A stretch of DNA of 21,848 nt from Paulinella micropora. Taxonomy: Eukaryota; Cercozoa; Imbricatea; Euglyphida. Positions 8,486 through 19,724 of the stretch are shown here, piece after piece; position 1 is the stretch's first letter, and each line of letters begins with the position of its first letter. A program made the translations under genes and the position numbers. Below the pieces are notes generated by a model. It saw only the letters and a program-made list of their open reading frames with translations, was not told the origin of the DNA and searched no databases. The stretch lies in NCBI GenBank assembly GCA_009731375.1, contig BJOX01000096.1, positions 628,747 through 650,594 of the forward strand. Direction: 5' to 3'.

Positions 8486-8653
8486 AACCGAGGACACTTA
8501 CCGCATGCTCATGTCCTCTTCCTTTGTTCATTTGTTTGCTTGTCATATTAACATGAAGCGGGATATGCTTATGTCCTCTTCCTTCGTTCATTTGTGTGCT
8601 TGTCATATTGACAGAACATGAAACGGGGACACTATCGCATGCTTATGTCCTCT
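8486..8653 (+). pseudogene. Three tandem decoy copies (c-e) of exon 8845-8992 start
   Basis: Copies begin near 8486, 8550 and 8615 at roughly 65-base spacing. Each contains ATGCTYATGTCCTCT and a shared tail (TTCATTTGTTTGCTTG type). Copy e has the full acceptor TTGACAG and reads [13 protein letters not shown] before diverging; copy d has lost part of the acceptor and codons. None contains the rest of the 148-nt exon. Confidence 0.75.
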
Positions 8654-8844
8654 CCCTTTGTTCATTTATTTGCTTGAATGTAATGTAATGTGTAATGCTG
8701 ATGCTAATGTAATGCTAATGTAATGTAATGCTGATGTAATGTAATGTAATGTAATGTAATGTAATGTAAATGTAATGTCATGTCATGTCATGTAATGTCA
8801 TGTCATGTCATGTCATGTCATGTCATGTCATGTTATATTGACAG
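8654..8844. repeat. (AATGT)n and (GTCAT)n arrays before the acceptor
   Basis: Pentamers AATGT then GTCAT lead to TATATTGACAG, the acceptor of the intact exon. The same TATTGACAG precedes decoy copy e. Confidence 0.8.
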
Positions 8845-8992
8845 AACATGAAGCGGGGGCACTACCGCATTCTCATGTCCTCAGTGGACAAGCATTTAGC
8901 TGCCCCACCCTCCCGCCAGGCAGCAGAGCATGAACACAACAACACTGTGCGTAAGGCAGGGCGCATCACTGTGACAGTAGCCACACTGACGG
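8845..8992 (+). CDS. Exon: last SAM helix, linker, first strand of ubiquitin domain
   Basis: It has 49 codons plus one base, phase 0 in and 1 out, between TTGACAG and the donor GTTCTC. The first residues [18 protein letters not shown] fit the final SAM helix (compare HQNKILSSVQ in Eph SAM domains). A Gln/His/Asn-rich linker follows. The exon ends [11 protein letters not shown], aligning with ubiquitin MQIFVKTLTG, with the Gly10 codon split G|GC across the intron. Ubiquitin Leu8 of the hydrophobic patch is kept; Lys6 is Ala. This exon joins the SAM and ubiquitin modules, so they belong to one protein. Confidence 0.88.
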
Positions 8993-9029
8993 GTTCTCCT
9001 TCTTTCTTTCTTTCTTTCTTCCTTCCTTC

Positions 9030-9062
<33 letters not shown>

Positions 9063-9444
9063 TTCCTTCCTTCCTTCCTTCCTCTTTCTTTCTTTCTTTC
9101 TTTCTTTCTTACTTTCTTTCTTACTTTCTTTCTTTCTTTCTCTCTTTCTTTCTTTCTTTCTTTCTTTCTTCCTTTCCTTCCTTCCTTCCTTTTTTTCTTT
9201 CTTTCTTTTTTTCTTTCTTCGTTCCTTCCTTCCTTCCTTCTTTCCTTTCTTGCTTTCTTCCTTGCTTCTTCCTTTTCTTCCTTTCTTCCTTCCTTCCTTC
9301 CTTCCTTCCTTCTTTCCTTTATTTTCTTCCTTTCTTTCTTTCTTTCTTTCTTTCTCTCCTCCTTCCTTCCTTCCTTCCTTCCTTTCTTTCTTTCTTTCTT
9401 CCTTCCTTCCTTCCTTCCTTCCTTTCTTTCTTTTTTTCTTTCTT

Positions 9445-9497
<53 letters not shown>

Positions 9498-9596
9498 TTT
9501 TTCTTTCCTTCTTTCTATGTATGCAGGCATGTAATGCGCATGTATGTATGAAGGCATGTAATGAGCAAGTATGTATGAAGGCATGTATGTATGCAG
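8993..9596 (+). repeat. Intron: (TTTC)n/(TTCC)n polypyrimidine array
   Basis: After GTTCTCCTTCTTTC, alternating blocks of TTTC and TTCC run to about 9517. A short GTAT/GGCATGTAATG repeat precedes the acceptor TATGCAG. The + strand is almost pure pyrimidine, so triplex (H-DNA) formation is conceivable. Confidence 0.85.
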
Positions 9597-9673
9597 GCAA
9601 ACGCTTGTTGATTGAAGCGAGGCAGGATTGTTCCATTGAGGACCTCAAAACACTAATACAAGGCAAGGAGGGG
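9597..9673 (+). CDS. Exon: ubiquitin residues 10-35
   Basis: Completing Gly10, the exon reads [16 protein letters not shown] then KTLIQGKEG and aligns without gaps to ubiquitin 11-35 (KTITLEVEPSDTIENV, KAKIQDKEG). Lys11, Lys27 and Lys33 are kept, while Lys29 is Leu. Ile23, Ile30 and Gly35 are conserved. The donor is GTATCC, phase 0, and the TATCC array begins within it. Confidence 0.92.
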
Positions 9674-9909
9674 GTATCCTATCCTATCCTATCCTATCCT
9701 ATCCTATCCTATCCTATCCCATCCCTATCCCTATCCCCTATCCCCTATCCCTATCCCCATCTCTATCCCTATCCCTATCTCTATCCCTATCCCTATCCCT
9801 ATCCCTATCCCTATCTATCCATCCGCCCACCCACCCATCCATCAATCCATCCACCCATCCATTCATCGATCCATCCATCCATCTATCTATCCATCTATCC
9901 ATCTATCCG

Positions 9910-9947
<38 letters not shown>

Positions 9948-9998
9948 CACCTACCTACCTACCTACCTTTCTTTCTTTCTTTCTTTCTTTCTTTCTAC

Positions 9999-10030
<32 letters not shown>

Positions 10031-10070
10031 TCTAGATCCCACCCGACCAGCTATCTATCGATTGATCTAT

Positions 10071-10105
<35 letters not shown>

Positions 10106-10109
10106 CCTA

Positions 10110-10159
<50 letters not shown>

Positions 10160-10161
10160 AG
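9674..10161 (+). repeat. Intron: TATCC then TATC and TTTC arrays, with an exon fragment
   Basis: The donor GTATCC expands to TATCC pentamers, CTATCC hexamers, CATC and TATC tetramers. At 10036-10050, after TTTTCTAG, there is ATCCCACCCGACCAG, the first 15 bases of the next exon (IPPDQ) with an acceptor, which then dissolves into TATC. The acceptor of the intact exon is CTATCTATAG. Confidence 0.85.
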
Positions 10162-10203
10162 ATCCCACCCGACCAGCAACGGCTCATCTACGCAGGCAAG
10201 CAG
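10162..10203 (+). CDS. Exon: ubiquitin residues 36-49
   Basis: Fourteen codons, phase 0-0, give IPPDQQRLIYAGKQ, identical to ubiquitin 36-49 except Phe45 to Tyr. Ile44 (hydrophobic patch) and Lys48 (main chain-linkage site) are present. Five downstream partial copies encode Phe at the Tyr45 position. The donor is GTACAC. Confidence 0.93.
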
Positions 10204-10473
10204 GTACACATTCATTCATTCATTCATACATACATACATACATACATACATACATACATACGACCAGCAACGGCTCATCTTCGCAGGCAGCAGGTACACA
10301 TACATACATACATACATACATTCATACACATACATACATGCACACATACATACATACATACATACATACATACATACATACATACGTACATGCATGCATG
10401 CATACATACATACATACATACATACGACCAGCAACGGCTCATCTTCGCAGGCAAGCAGGTACACATTCATACA

Positions 10474-10504
<31 letters not shown>

Positions 10505-11009
10505 GTACATACATACACACATACATACATACGACCAGCAGCGGCTCATCTTCGCAGGCAAGCATGTACACATACATACATACATGCATAAATGCATACA
10601 TAGATACATACATACACACATACATACATACATACATACATACATGCATACATACATACGACCAGCAACGGCTAATCTTGCAGGCAAGCAGGTACACATT
10701 CATACAAACATCATACATACATACATACATACATACATACATACATACATACGTACGTACATGATGAATACATACATACATACATACATACATGCATAAA
10801 TACATACATATACATGATGAATGCATACATACATACATACATACATACGACCAGCAACGGCTCATCTTCGCAGGCAAGCAGGTACACATTCATTCATACA
10901 TACATACATACACACACACATACATACTACATACATACATACATACATGCATACATACATGCATACATGCATGCATACATATATATATGTTTACACACAT
11001 ACATACATA

Positions 11010-11045
<36 letters not shown>

Positions 11046-11185
11046 AAACATACTACATGCATACATGCACGCATACATACATACATAAAATACATACATA
11101 CATACACATACATACACACATACATATATACATACATGCATACATACACACACATGCATACATACATACATACATACATTCTTGC
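10204..11185 (+). repeat. Intron: (ACAT)n/(ATTC)n array
   Basis: GTACACATTCATTCAT leads into ACAT tetramers. The same leader follows most of the exon copies. A (CA)n run lies at about 11012-11043. Confidence 0.85.
10261..10881 (+). pseudogene. Five partial copies of the ubiquitin 39-49 exon in an ACAT array
   Basis: The copies lie at 10261-10293, 10425-10458, 10532-10565, 10659-10691 and 10848-10881. Each starts CGACCAGCARCGGCT, lacks the first eight exon bases and any AG acceptor, and ends in GTACAC or GTACAT. Copies 2 and 5 are intact over DQQRLIFAGKQ; copy 1 has lost one base (GGCAGCAG), copy 3 changes CAG to CAT at the border, and copy 4 has a one-base deletion (CTTGCAG) and ATC after CTA. 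Spacing is 107-189 bases. They carry a usable donor but no acceptor. Confidence 0.9.
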
Positions 11186-11386
11186 CTTTTGCAGCACGCC
11201 GATTTTTTTTTTTTTTTTTTTCGCATACAGCTTTTGCCTTTTTGACACGCACTACTTGTTGGTGTGTACTACTGCCTTTTTTCCCCTTGTCGTAGCTTGT
11301 TCTGTGTCGTATCACTGTCTTTTTGCCAGTCGATGTTGCCTTTTTCATATGTCTATCCTCCTCCTCCTCCTCCTCCTCCTCCTCCT

Positions 11387-11417
<31 letters not shown>

Positions 11418-11429
11418 GCCTCTCTCTCC

Positions 11430-11469
<40 letters not shown>

Positions 11470-11525
11470 TATATATATATGTATACATATATATGTAATA
11501 TATATCCTTTTTTTTTCCTGTGCAG
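11186..11525. other. Pyrimidine-rich intron segment
   Basis: TGCCTTTT motifs recur at about 30-60-base intervals, followed by a T-run at about 11204-11221, (CCT)n at 11358-11390, (CT)n to 11464 and TA-rich sequence. It ends TTTTTTTTCCTGTGCAG, the strongest acceptor in the window. Confidence 0.6.
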
Positions 11526-11578
11526 CTGAAAGATAGCCGAATTTCAGACCAGTATAACATTAACAGATCAATCATGCT
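11526..11578 (+). pseudogene. Divergent copy of the last ubiquitin exon
   Basis: After the strong acceptor, CTGAAAGATAGCCGAATTTC encodes LKDSRISDQYNINRSIML, aligning with [18 protein letters not shown] of the intact exon. It then dissolves into a TCA trinucleotide array with no LRLRGG. Using it instead of 11930 would give a ubiquitin domain ending in polyserine. It may be an alternative terminal exon. Confidence 0.7.
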
Positions 11579-11929
11579 GTCATCATCATCATCATCATCA
11601 TCAATCATCATCATCATCATTATGATCAACTTTTTGCAAAACACTACTGCCTCTTTGCAACTCACTATTGCTTTTTCTTCTTACTACTGCCTCTTTTCCG
11701 TACACTACTGCCTTTTTGCAACTCACTATTGCCTTTTTTACTACTGCCTCTTTTCCGTACACTACTGCCTTTTTGCAACTCACTATTGCATTTTTTTCTT
11801 ACTACTGCCTCTTTTCCGTACACTACTGCCTTTTTGCATCACTATTGCATTTTTATTACCACTGCCTCTTTTCCGTACACTACTGCCTTTTTGTAACGCA
11901 CTATTGCCTTTTTTTCTTTCTTGGGGCAG
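11579..11929 (+). repeat. (TCA)n array and about 60-bp TGCCTTTTT minisatellite
   Basis: After TCA repeats, four or five units built of CTACTGCCTCTTTTCCGTAC and CTACTGCCTTTTTGCAACTC follow, the last leading into TTCTTTCTTGGGGCAG, the acceptor of the intact exon. The units form an extended pyrimidine-rich acceptor region. Confidence 0.8.
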
Positions 11930-12040
11930 CTGGAAGATAGTCGAACTTTGGAGGACTACAACATCCTGCATAACTCGATCCTACATCTTGTGCTGCGATT
12001 GCGCGGGGGTACTACCTATTCTCTGTGTTTGATGTTGTAA
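11930..12040 (+). CDS. Exon: ubiquitin residues 50-76, donor at 12009 or readthrough stop
   Basis: The exon reads [12 protein letters not shown] then [15 protein letters not shown], aligning with ubiquitin 50-76. Arg54, Tyr59, Asn60, Leu67, His68, Val70 and LRLRGG are kept; Lys63 is His. The donor G|GTACTACC inside the Gly76 codon (12008/12009) gives phase 1. Without splicing the frame adds TTYSLCLML and stops at TAA 12038-12040. Spliced to 14200 the next residue after Gly76 is Met, as at a polyubiquitin junction. Two partial downstream copies keep GTACTACC or a variant, supporting the idea that exon and donor were copied together. Confidence 0.9.
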   Translation: MEDSRTLEDYNILHNSILHLVLRLRGGTTYSLCLML

Positions 12041-12130
12041 TCATGGAATAGAATAGATCGAATAGGCAGAATAGATAGAATAGATGGGATAGATGGGATA
12101 GATAGAATAGATAGATAGAATAGATAGATG

Positions 12131-12216
<86 letters not shown>

Positions 12217-12456
12217 ATAGATAGACTGGAGCATGGGACGGGTTACGAGGCATCGCCGCATTAATCTAAATCGTGATGAACTTTTGGTAACATTACTATG
12301 CTTGGGATAGATAGATAGATAAAATAGATAGATAGATACAATAGATACAATAGAGAATAGATAGAATAGGTAGAATAGGTAGAAATAGGTAGAAATATGT
12401 AGAAATAGGTAGAAATAGGTAGAAATAGGTAGAATAGGTAGAATAGGTAGAATAGG
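12041..12456. repeat. GATAG and AGAAATAGGT arrays with a 60-base unique island
   Basis: GATAG/GATA repeats lie at 12045-12225, and TAGA, AATAGGT and AGAAATAGGT repeats at 12304-12455. The island at about 12226-12300 is open in one frame (GRVTRHRRINLNRDELL before a GTAACA donor-like site); entering in phase 1 it would leave phase 0 and break the downstream chain, so it is not called as an exon. Confidence 0.6.
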
Positions 12457-12495
12457 AACAACTCGCTGCTCTATCTTGTGCTGCGATTGCGCGGT
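12457..12495 (+). pseudogene. Partial copy of the last ubiquitin exon
   Basis: It encodes NNSLLYLVLRLRG, aligning with [14 protein letters not shown]. The second Gly is changed to Val and the donor is altered to GTGTTCTACC. The 5' part of the exon is missing and the AGAAATAGGT array runs straight in. Confidence 0.8.
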
Positions 12496-12716
12496 GTTCT
12501 ACCTATCTACCAATTCTATACATTCTATATATTCTTCTATTCTATCTCTTCCATCTGTCCTATCTATTCTATACATTCTATCTATTCCATCTATTCTATA
12601 TATTCTATCTATCCCATCTATTCCATCTATATATTCTATCTATTCCATATATTCCATCTATCATATCTATCCTATCTATTCTATCTATTCTACCTAGTCC
12701 ATCTATTCTATTCTGT
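12496..12716. repeat. (TATTC)n/(TATC)n array
   Basis: TCTATTCTATC-type nonamers fill the interval between two copies of the exon. The array's start, CTACCTATCTACC, resembles the sequence after the GTACTACC donor. Confidence 0.8.
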
Positions 12717-12730
12717 GAAGATTGCAACAT

Positions 12731-12794
<64 letters not shown>

Positions 12795-12819
12795 AACACT
12801 GTGCTGCGATTGCGCTGTG
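12717..12819 (+). pseudogene. Copy of the last ubiquitin exon split by a (GA)n run
   Basis: GAAGATTGCAACATCAAAGA (EDCNIK) parallels EDYNI, and after a GA run of roughly 30 units comes AACACTGTGCTGCGATTGCG (NTVLRLR) and TGTGG before GTACTACC. The GA array occupies the position of ubiquitin 63-68, so it appears to have expanded inside the exon copy. Confidence 0.75.
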
Positions 12820-14046
12820 GTACTACCTATTCTATCTATTATAACTATTCTATCTATTCCATCTTTTATATATCCATCTATTCCTTCTATTCTATCTGTT
12901 CTATCTGTTCTATCTATTCTATCTATTCTATTCTACCTATTCTATCTATTCTATGTACTCCATCTATTCTATCTATTCTATTCTACCTATTCTATCTATT
13001 CTATCTACTCCATCTATTCTATCTATTCTATCTATTCTATCTATCATTCCATCTATTCCATCTATTCTATCTATTCTATATTTTATTCCATCTATTCTAT
13101 ATTCTATCTATTCCATCCTATCTATTCTATCTATTCTATCTATTCTATCTATTCTATCTATTCTACTCCATCTATTCTATCTATTCTATCTATTATTCTA
13201 TCTATTATTCTATCTATTCTATCTATTCTATCTATTTCCATCTATTCTATATTATATTCCATCTATTCTATATTCTATCTCTTCCATCCTATCTATCCTA
13301 TCTATTCCATCTATTCCATTTATTCTATTTATTATATCTATTCTATCTATTCTATCTACTCCATCTATCCTATCTATTCTATCTATTCTATCTATTCTAT
13401 CTATCTATTCTATTCATTCTATCTATTCCATCTATTCTATCTATTCTTTCTATTCTTTCTATTCTATCTATTCTATCTATTCTCTATTTGCTATATATTC
13501 TATCTATTCTATCTATTCTATCTATTCTATCTATTCTATCTTTCTATCTATATCCTATCTATATTCTATCTATATTCTATCTATTCTATCTCCGTTCTAT
13601 CCATTCTATCCATTCCATCCATTCCATCTATTCTATCTATTCTATCTATTCTATATATTCTATCTATTCTATCCATTCTATCTGCTATATCTATGCTATC
13701 GATGCTACCTATTCTATCTATTCTATCTATTCTATCTATTCTATCTACTATCTACCCTATCTACTCTATCTATTCTATCTATTCTATCTATTCCATCATT
13801 CTATTTTATCTACTCTATGTATTCTATCTATTCTATCTATTCTATCTATTCTATCTATTCTATTTATTCTATCTATTCTATCATTCTATTCTATGCTATC
13901 TATGCTATCTATACTATCTATGCTATGTTTTCTATCTACTCTACCTCTACCTATGCTATCTACTCTACCTATTCTATCTATGCTATCTATGCTATCTATG
14001 CTATCTATGCTATCTATTCTATGAAGCGTACAACATGAACATCTAC

Positions 14047-14078
<32 letters not shown>

Positions 14079-14199
14079 TTATCTATCTATCCATCCATCT
14101 ATCCATCCATCCATCTCTCCATCCATCCATCCATCCATCCATCTATCTATCTATCTATCTATATATCTATCTACCTACCTACCTAATCTATCTATCTAG
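12820..14199 (+). repeat. (TATTC TATC)n array, then (TATC)n/(CATC)n
   Basis: From the copied donor GTACTACCTATTC, TATTCTATC nonamers run for about 1.2 kb. At about 14021 ATGAAGCGTACAACATGAAC is a small unique island that resembles both exon 8845 (ATGAAGCG) and exon 11930 (EDYNI); its origin is unclear. TATC and CATC tetramers lead to the acceptor ATCTATCTAG. Confidence 0.8.
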
Positions 14200-14244
14200 G
14201 AATGTTCCACGTTACCTCCGGGCGCGCAGACCTCCAACAGCAAG
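14200..14244 (+). CDS. Candidate 45-nt exon, copy 1 of 3
   Basis: It is bordered by CTATCTAG and GTACAGATA. In phase 1, as left by the Gly76 codon, it reads [14 protein letters not shown] directly after RGG. A loose parallel with ubiquitin positions 4-16 (TSGRA against LTGKT) can be drawn but is weak. All 45 bases recur at 15002 and 15324. Exon length is a multiple of three, so one, two or three copies could be included without changing frame. Confidence 0.55.
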
Positions 14245-14444
<200 letters not shown>

Positions 14445-14643
14445 NNNNNNNNNNNNNNNNNNNNNNNNNNNNNNNNNNNNNNNNNNNNNNNNNNNNNNNN
14501 NNNNNNNNNNNNNNNNNNNNNNNNNNNNNNNNNNNNNNNNNNNNNNNNNNNNNNNNNNNNNNNNNNNNNNNNNNNNNNNNNNNNNNNNNNNNNNNNNNNN
14601 NNNNNNNNNNNNNNNNNNNNNNNNNNNNNNNNNNNNNNNNNNN
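14445..14643. other. Assembly gap (199 N)
   Basis: The gap falls between a GATA array and the interior of an inverted interspersed element. The missing 3' half of that element probably lies here. Confidence 0.95.
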
Positions 14644-14808
14644 AGAGCACTGTGGGTTTTATTCCGATCTCAACAAGCGAGAAAGGGCACCCTGAGGGAA
14701 CAGGATTGTGCTTCCCGTCGCTAGTTTGGCATGTGACTTATAGGCGTATGGCTAGGCACACATAAGGCACCCCACCACGGGCCCAGCACACCCACACCAT
14801 CCCCTAAT
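14644..14808 (-). repeat. Interspersed element, copy 2 (inverted, truncated by gap)
   Basis: This is the reverse complement of 19764-19929, with few differences. At its outer end the sequence continues without a break into unique DNA (TCTCTGTCTGTCGACAG), whereas copy 3 starts abruptly from a TATC array. Either copy 3 is 5'-truncated or copy 2 inserted next to this sequence. Confidence 0.85.
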
Positions 14809-14825
14809 TCTCTGTCTGTCGACAG

Positions 14826-14900
14826 ATGGCACCCATTTCAAAAAATCAAGCCCAAGAGAGGGTCAGTGACACCTCAAGTGGCCTTGGTTCACTCCGTAGA
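14826..14900 (+). CDS. Candidate exon with strong GTAAGT donor
   Basis: It starts after CTGTCTGTCGACAG and ends before GTAAGTGAG. The frame from 14826 is open: MAPISKNQAQERVSD then TSSGLGSLRR (25 codons). Splice sites are among the best in the window and the GATA array again follows the donor at once. However, entry in phase 1 (from 14244) meets a TGA, so it does not fit the SAM-ubiquitin chain. It could be a first coding exon of an alternative transcript, an exon skipped in that chain, or part of the adjacent element. Confidence 0.35.
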
Positions 14901-14907
14901 GTAAGTG

Positions 14908-15001
<94 letters not shown>

Positions 15002-15046
15002 GAATGTTCCACGTTACCTCCGGGCGCGCGGACCTCCAACAGCAAG
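15002..15046 (+). CDS. Candidate 45-nt exon, copy 2 of 3
   Basis: It is identical to 14200-14244 except GCGCGCGGACC for GCGCGCAGACC, which is synonymous in phase 1 (Ala-Asp). AG acceptor and GTACAG donor are retained. Confidence 0.5.
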
Positions 15047-15064
15047 GTACAGATAGATAGATAA

Positions 15065-15160
<96 letters not shown>

Positions 15161-15256
15161 GTAGATAGGTAGGTAGGTAGGTAGGTAGGTAGGTAGGTAC
15201 CTAGGTGGTAGGTAGGTAGGTAGGTAGGTAGGTAGGTAGGTAGGTAGGTAGGTAGG

Positions 15257-15323
<67 letters not shown>
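15047..15323. repeat. GATA/GTAG array between 45-nt exon copies
   Basis: GATA tetramers flank a central GTAG block. It begins within the donor GTACAGATA. Confidence 0.9.
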
Positions 15324-15368
15324 GAATGTTCTGTGTTACCTCCGGGCGCGCGGACCTCCAACAGCAAG
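15324..15368 (+). CDS. Candidate 45-nt exon, copy 3 of 3
   Basis: Same borders as the other copies. A two-base change (CCACG to CTGTG) replaces His by Cys, giving [14 protein letters not shown]. The frame stays open. Confidence 0.5.
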
Positions 15369-16450
<1,082 letters not shown>

Positions 16451-16471
16451 ATGAGATATCGACTAATGTCA
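16451..16471 (-). repeat. Interspersed element, copy 4: 3' end only, at a gap
   Basis: ATGAGATATCGACTAATGTC is the reverse complement of the element's 3' end (20178-20198). It stops at the 10-N gap 16472-16481; most of the element is presumably lost in the gap. Confidence 0.8.
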
Positions 16472-16481
16472 NNNNNNNNNN
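16472..16481. other. Assembly gap (10 N)
   Basis: A short placeholder gap at the edge of an interspersed element; its true size is likely larger. Confidence 0.9.
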
Positions 16482-17120
<639 letters not shown>

Positions 17121-17137
17121 GATGATAATGATGATGA

Positions 17138-17174
<37 letters not shown>

Positions 17175-17543
17175 GACGATGATGGTGATGCACCTTACCA
17201 GATACATACATACATAATACATACATACATACATACATACATCAGACAGGTCGATAGACAGATAGCATCATCATCATAATGTTGTTGTTGTTGTTGTTGT
17301 TGTTGGTTTGTGTCTATGATCGATGATAGATGATGATGATGAATGATGATGGTGTATGTCTGTCGTAGGTGTGTCGCCATCCTCGTCAACAACAACACCA
17401 TCATCATCATCATCGTCATCATCATCATCATCATGTTGTTGTTGTTGTTCTATTTCTATGATCGATGATGAGTTGATGATGATGATGAATGATGATGTTT
17501 TATGTCTGTCGTAGGTGTGTCGCCATCCTCGTCAACAACAATG

Positions 17544-17574
<31 letters not shown>

Positions 17575-17673
17575 GTTGTTGTTGTTGTTGTTCTATTTCT
17601 ATGATCGATGATGGTAGTTGATGATGAATGATGATGGTGTATGTCTGTCGTAGGTGTGTCGCCATCCTCGTCA

Positions 17674-17715
<42 letters not shown>

Positions 17716-18302
17716 GTTGTTGTTGTTCTATTTCTATGATCGATGATGTGATAGTTGATGATGATGATGAATGATGATGGTGTATGTCTGTCGTAGGTGT
17801 GTCGCCATCCTCGTCAACAACAATGTCATCATCATCATCGTCATCATCATCATCGTCACCATCATCATCATGTTGTTGTTGTTCTATTTCTATGATCGAT
17901 GATGATAGTTGATGCTGATGAATGATGATGATGGTGTATGTCTGTCGTAGGTGTGTCGCCATCATCGTCAACACCATCATCATCATCATCATCGTCATCA
18001 TCATGTTGTTGTTGTTGTTCTATTTCTATGATCGATGATGATAGTTGATGATGATGAATGATGATGTTGTATGTCTGTCGTAGGTGTGTCGCCATCCTCG
18101 TCAACAACAATTTCATCATCATCATCGTCATCATCGTCATCATCGTCATCATCGTCATCATGATTATCGTCATCATCGTCATCATCATGTTGTTGTTGTT
18201 CTGTTTCTATGATCGATGATGATAGTTGATGATGATGAATGATGATGTTGTATGTCTGTCGTAGGTGTGCCGCCATCCTCGTCAACAACAATTTCATCAT
18301 CG

Positions 18303-18339
<37 letters not shown>

Positions 18340-18909
18340 GATCATCATGTTGTTGTTGTTCTATTTGTATGATCGATGATGATAGTTGATGATGATGAAT
18401 GATGATGGTGTCTTTCGTAGGTGTGTCAACAACAATGTCATCATCATCATCGTCATCATCATCATCATCATCATCATGTTGTTGTTGTTGTTCTATTTCT
18501 ATGATCGATGATGATAGTTGATGATGATGATGATGTTGTATGTCTGTCGTAGGTGTGTCGCCATCCTCGTCAACAACAACATCATCATCATCGTCATCAT
18601 CATCATCATCATCATCGTCATCATCATCATGTTGTTGTTGTTGTTCTATTTCTATGATCGAAGATGATAGTGGATGATGATGATGAATGATGATGTTGTG
18701 TCTGTCGTAGGTGTGTCGCCATCCTCGTCAACAACAATGTCATCATCATCATCGTCATCGTCATCGTCATCATCATCATCATCATCATCATGTTGTTGTT
18801 GTTGTTGTTCTATTTCTATGATCGATGATGATAGCTGTTAACGATGAATGATGATGTTGTATGTCTGTCGTAGGTGTGTCGCCATCCTCGTCAACAACAA
18901 CACCACCAC

Positions 18910-18945
<36 letters not shown>

Positions 18946-19190
18946 GTTGTTGTTGTTGTTGTTCTATTTCTATTACCGATGATGATAGTTGATGATGATG
19001 AATGATGATGGTGTATGTCTGTCGTAGGTGTGTCGCCATCCTCGTCAACAACAACATCATCATCATCATCATCATCATCATCATTGTTGTTGTTCTATTT
19101 CTATGATCGATGATGATAGTTGATGATGATGATGGATGATGATGATGTATGTCTGTCGTAGGTGTGTCGCCATCCTCGTCAACAACAATG

Positions 19191-19221
<31 letters not shown>

Positions 19222-19392
19222 GTTGTTGTTGTTGTTGTTCTATTTCTATGATCGAAGATGATAGTTGATGATGATGAATGATGATGATGTTGTATCTCTG
19301 TCGTAGGTGTGTCGCCATCCTCGTCAACAACAACAACAACAACATCATCATCATCATCATCATCGTCATCATCATCATCATCACCATCATCG

Positions 19393-19423
<31 letters not shown>

Positions 19424-19627
19424 GTTGTTGTTGTTCTATTTCTATGATCGATGATGATAGTTGATGATGATGAATGATGATGTTGTATGTCTGTCGTAGG
19501 TGTGTCACAATCCTCGTCAACAACAATGTCATCGTCATTATCATCATCATCATCATTGTCATTATCATCATCATCATCATCATCATCATCATGTTGTTGT
19601 TGTTGTTGTTGTTGTATATCTACGATA

Positions 19628-19681
<54 letters not shown>

Positions 19682-19724
19682 TCTATGTCTATCTGGTAGG
19701 TGTGTCGCCATCCTCGCTGACTAC

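Noticed and set aside
8848-9534. 228-residue frame continuing into Phe/Leu/Ser repeats
   Set aside because: The coding part ends at 8992 by alignment with ubiquitin Gly10; beyond it the TTTC intron is being translated.
9521-10591. 356-residue open frame over several repeat types
   Set aside because: Only 9597-9673 is ubiquitin-like; the rest translates TATC and ACAT arrays, and the ubiquitin exon at 10162 is in a different frame.
12226-12300. Exon between 12008 and 14200
   Set aside because: Entering in phase 1 is open, but it leaves phase 0, which breaks the later frame to 21703.
12478-14199. 573-residue open frame rich in Ile, Tyr, Ser, Leu
   Set aside because: It is a translation of TATTC/TATC arrays, with equally long frames in other phases. 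It would suggest membrane helices by composition only.
14826-14900. Inclusion in the SAM-ubiquitin chain
   Set aside because: Entry in phase 1 meets a TGA; the other phases do not join both neighbours in frame.
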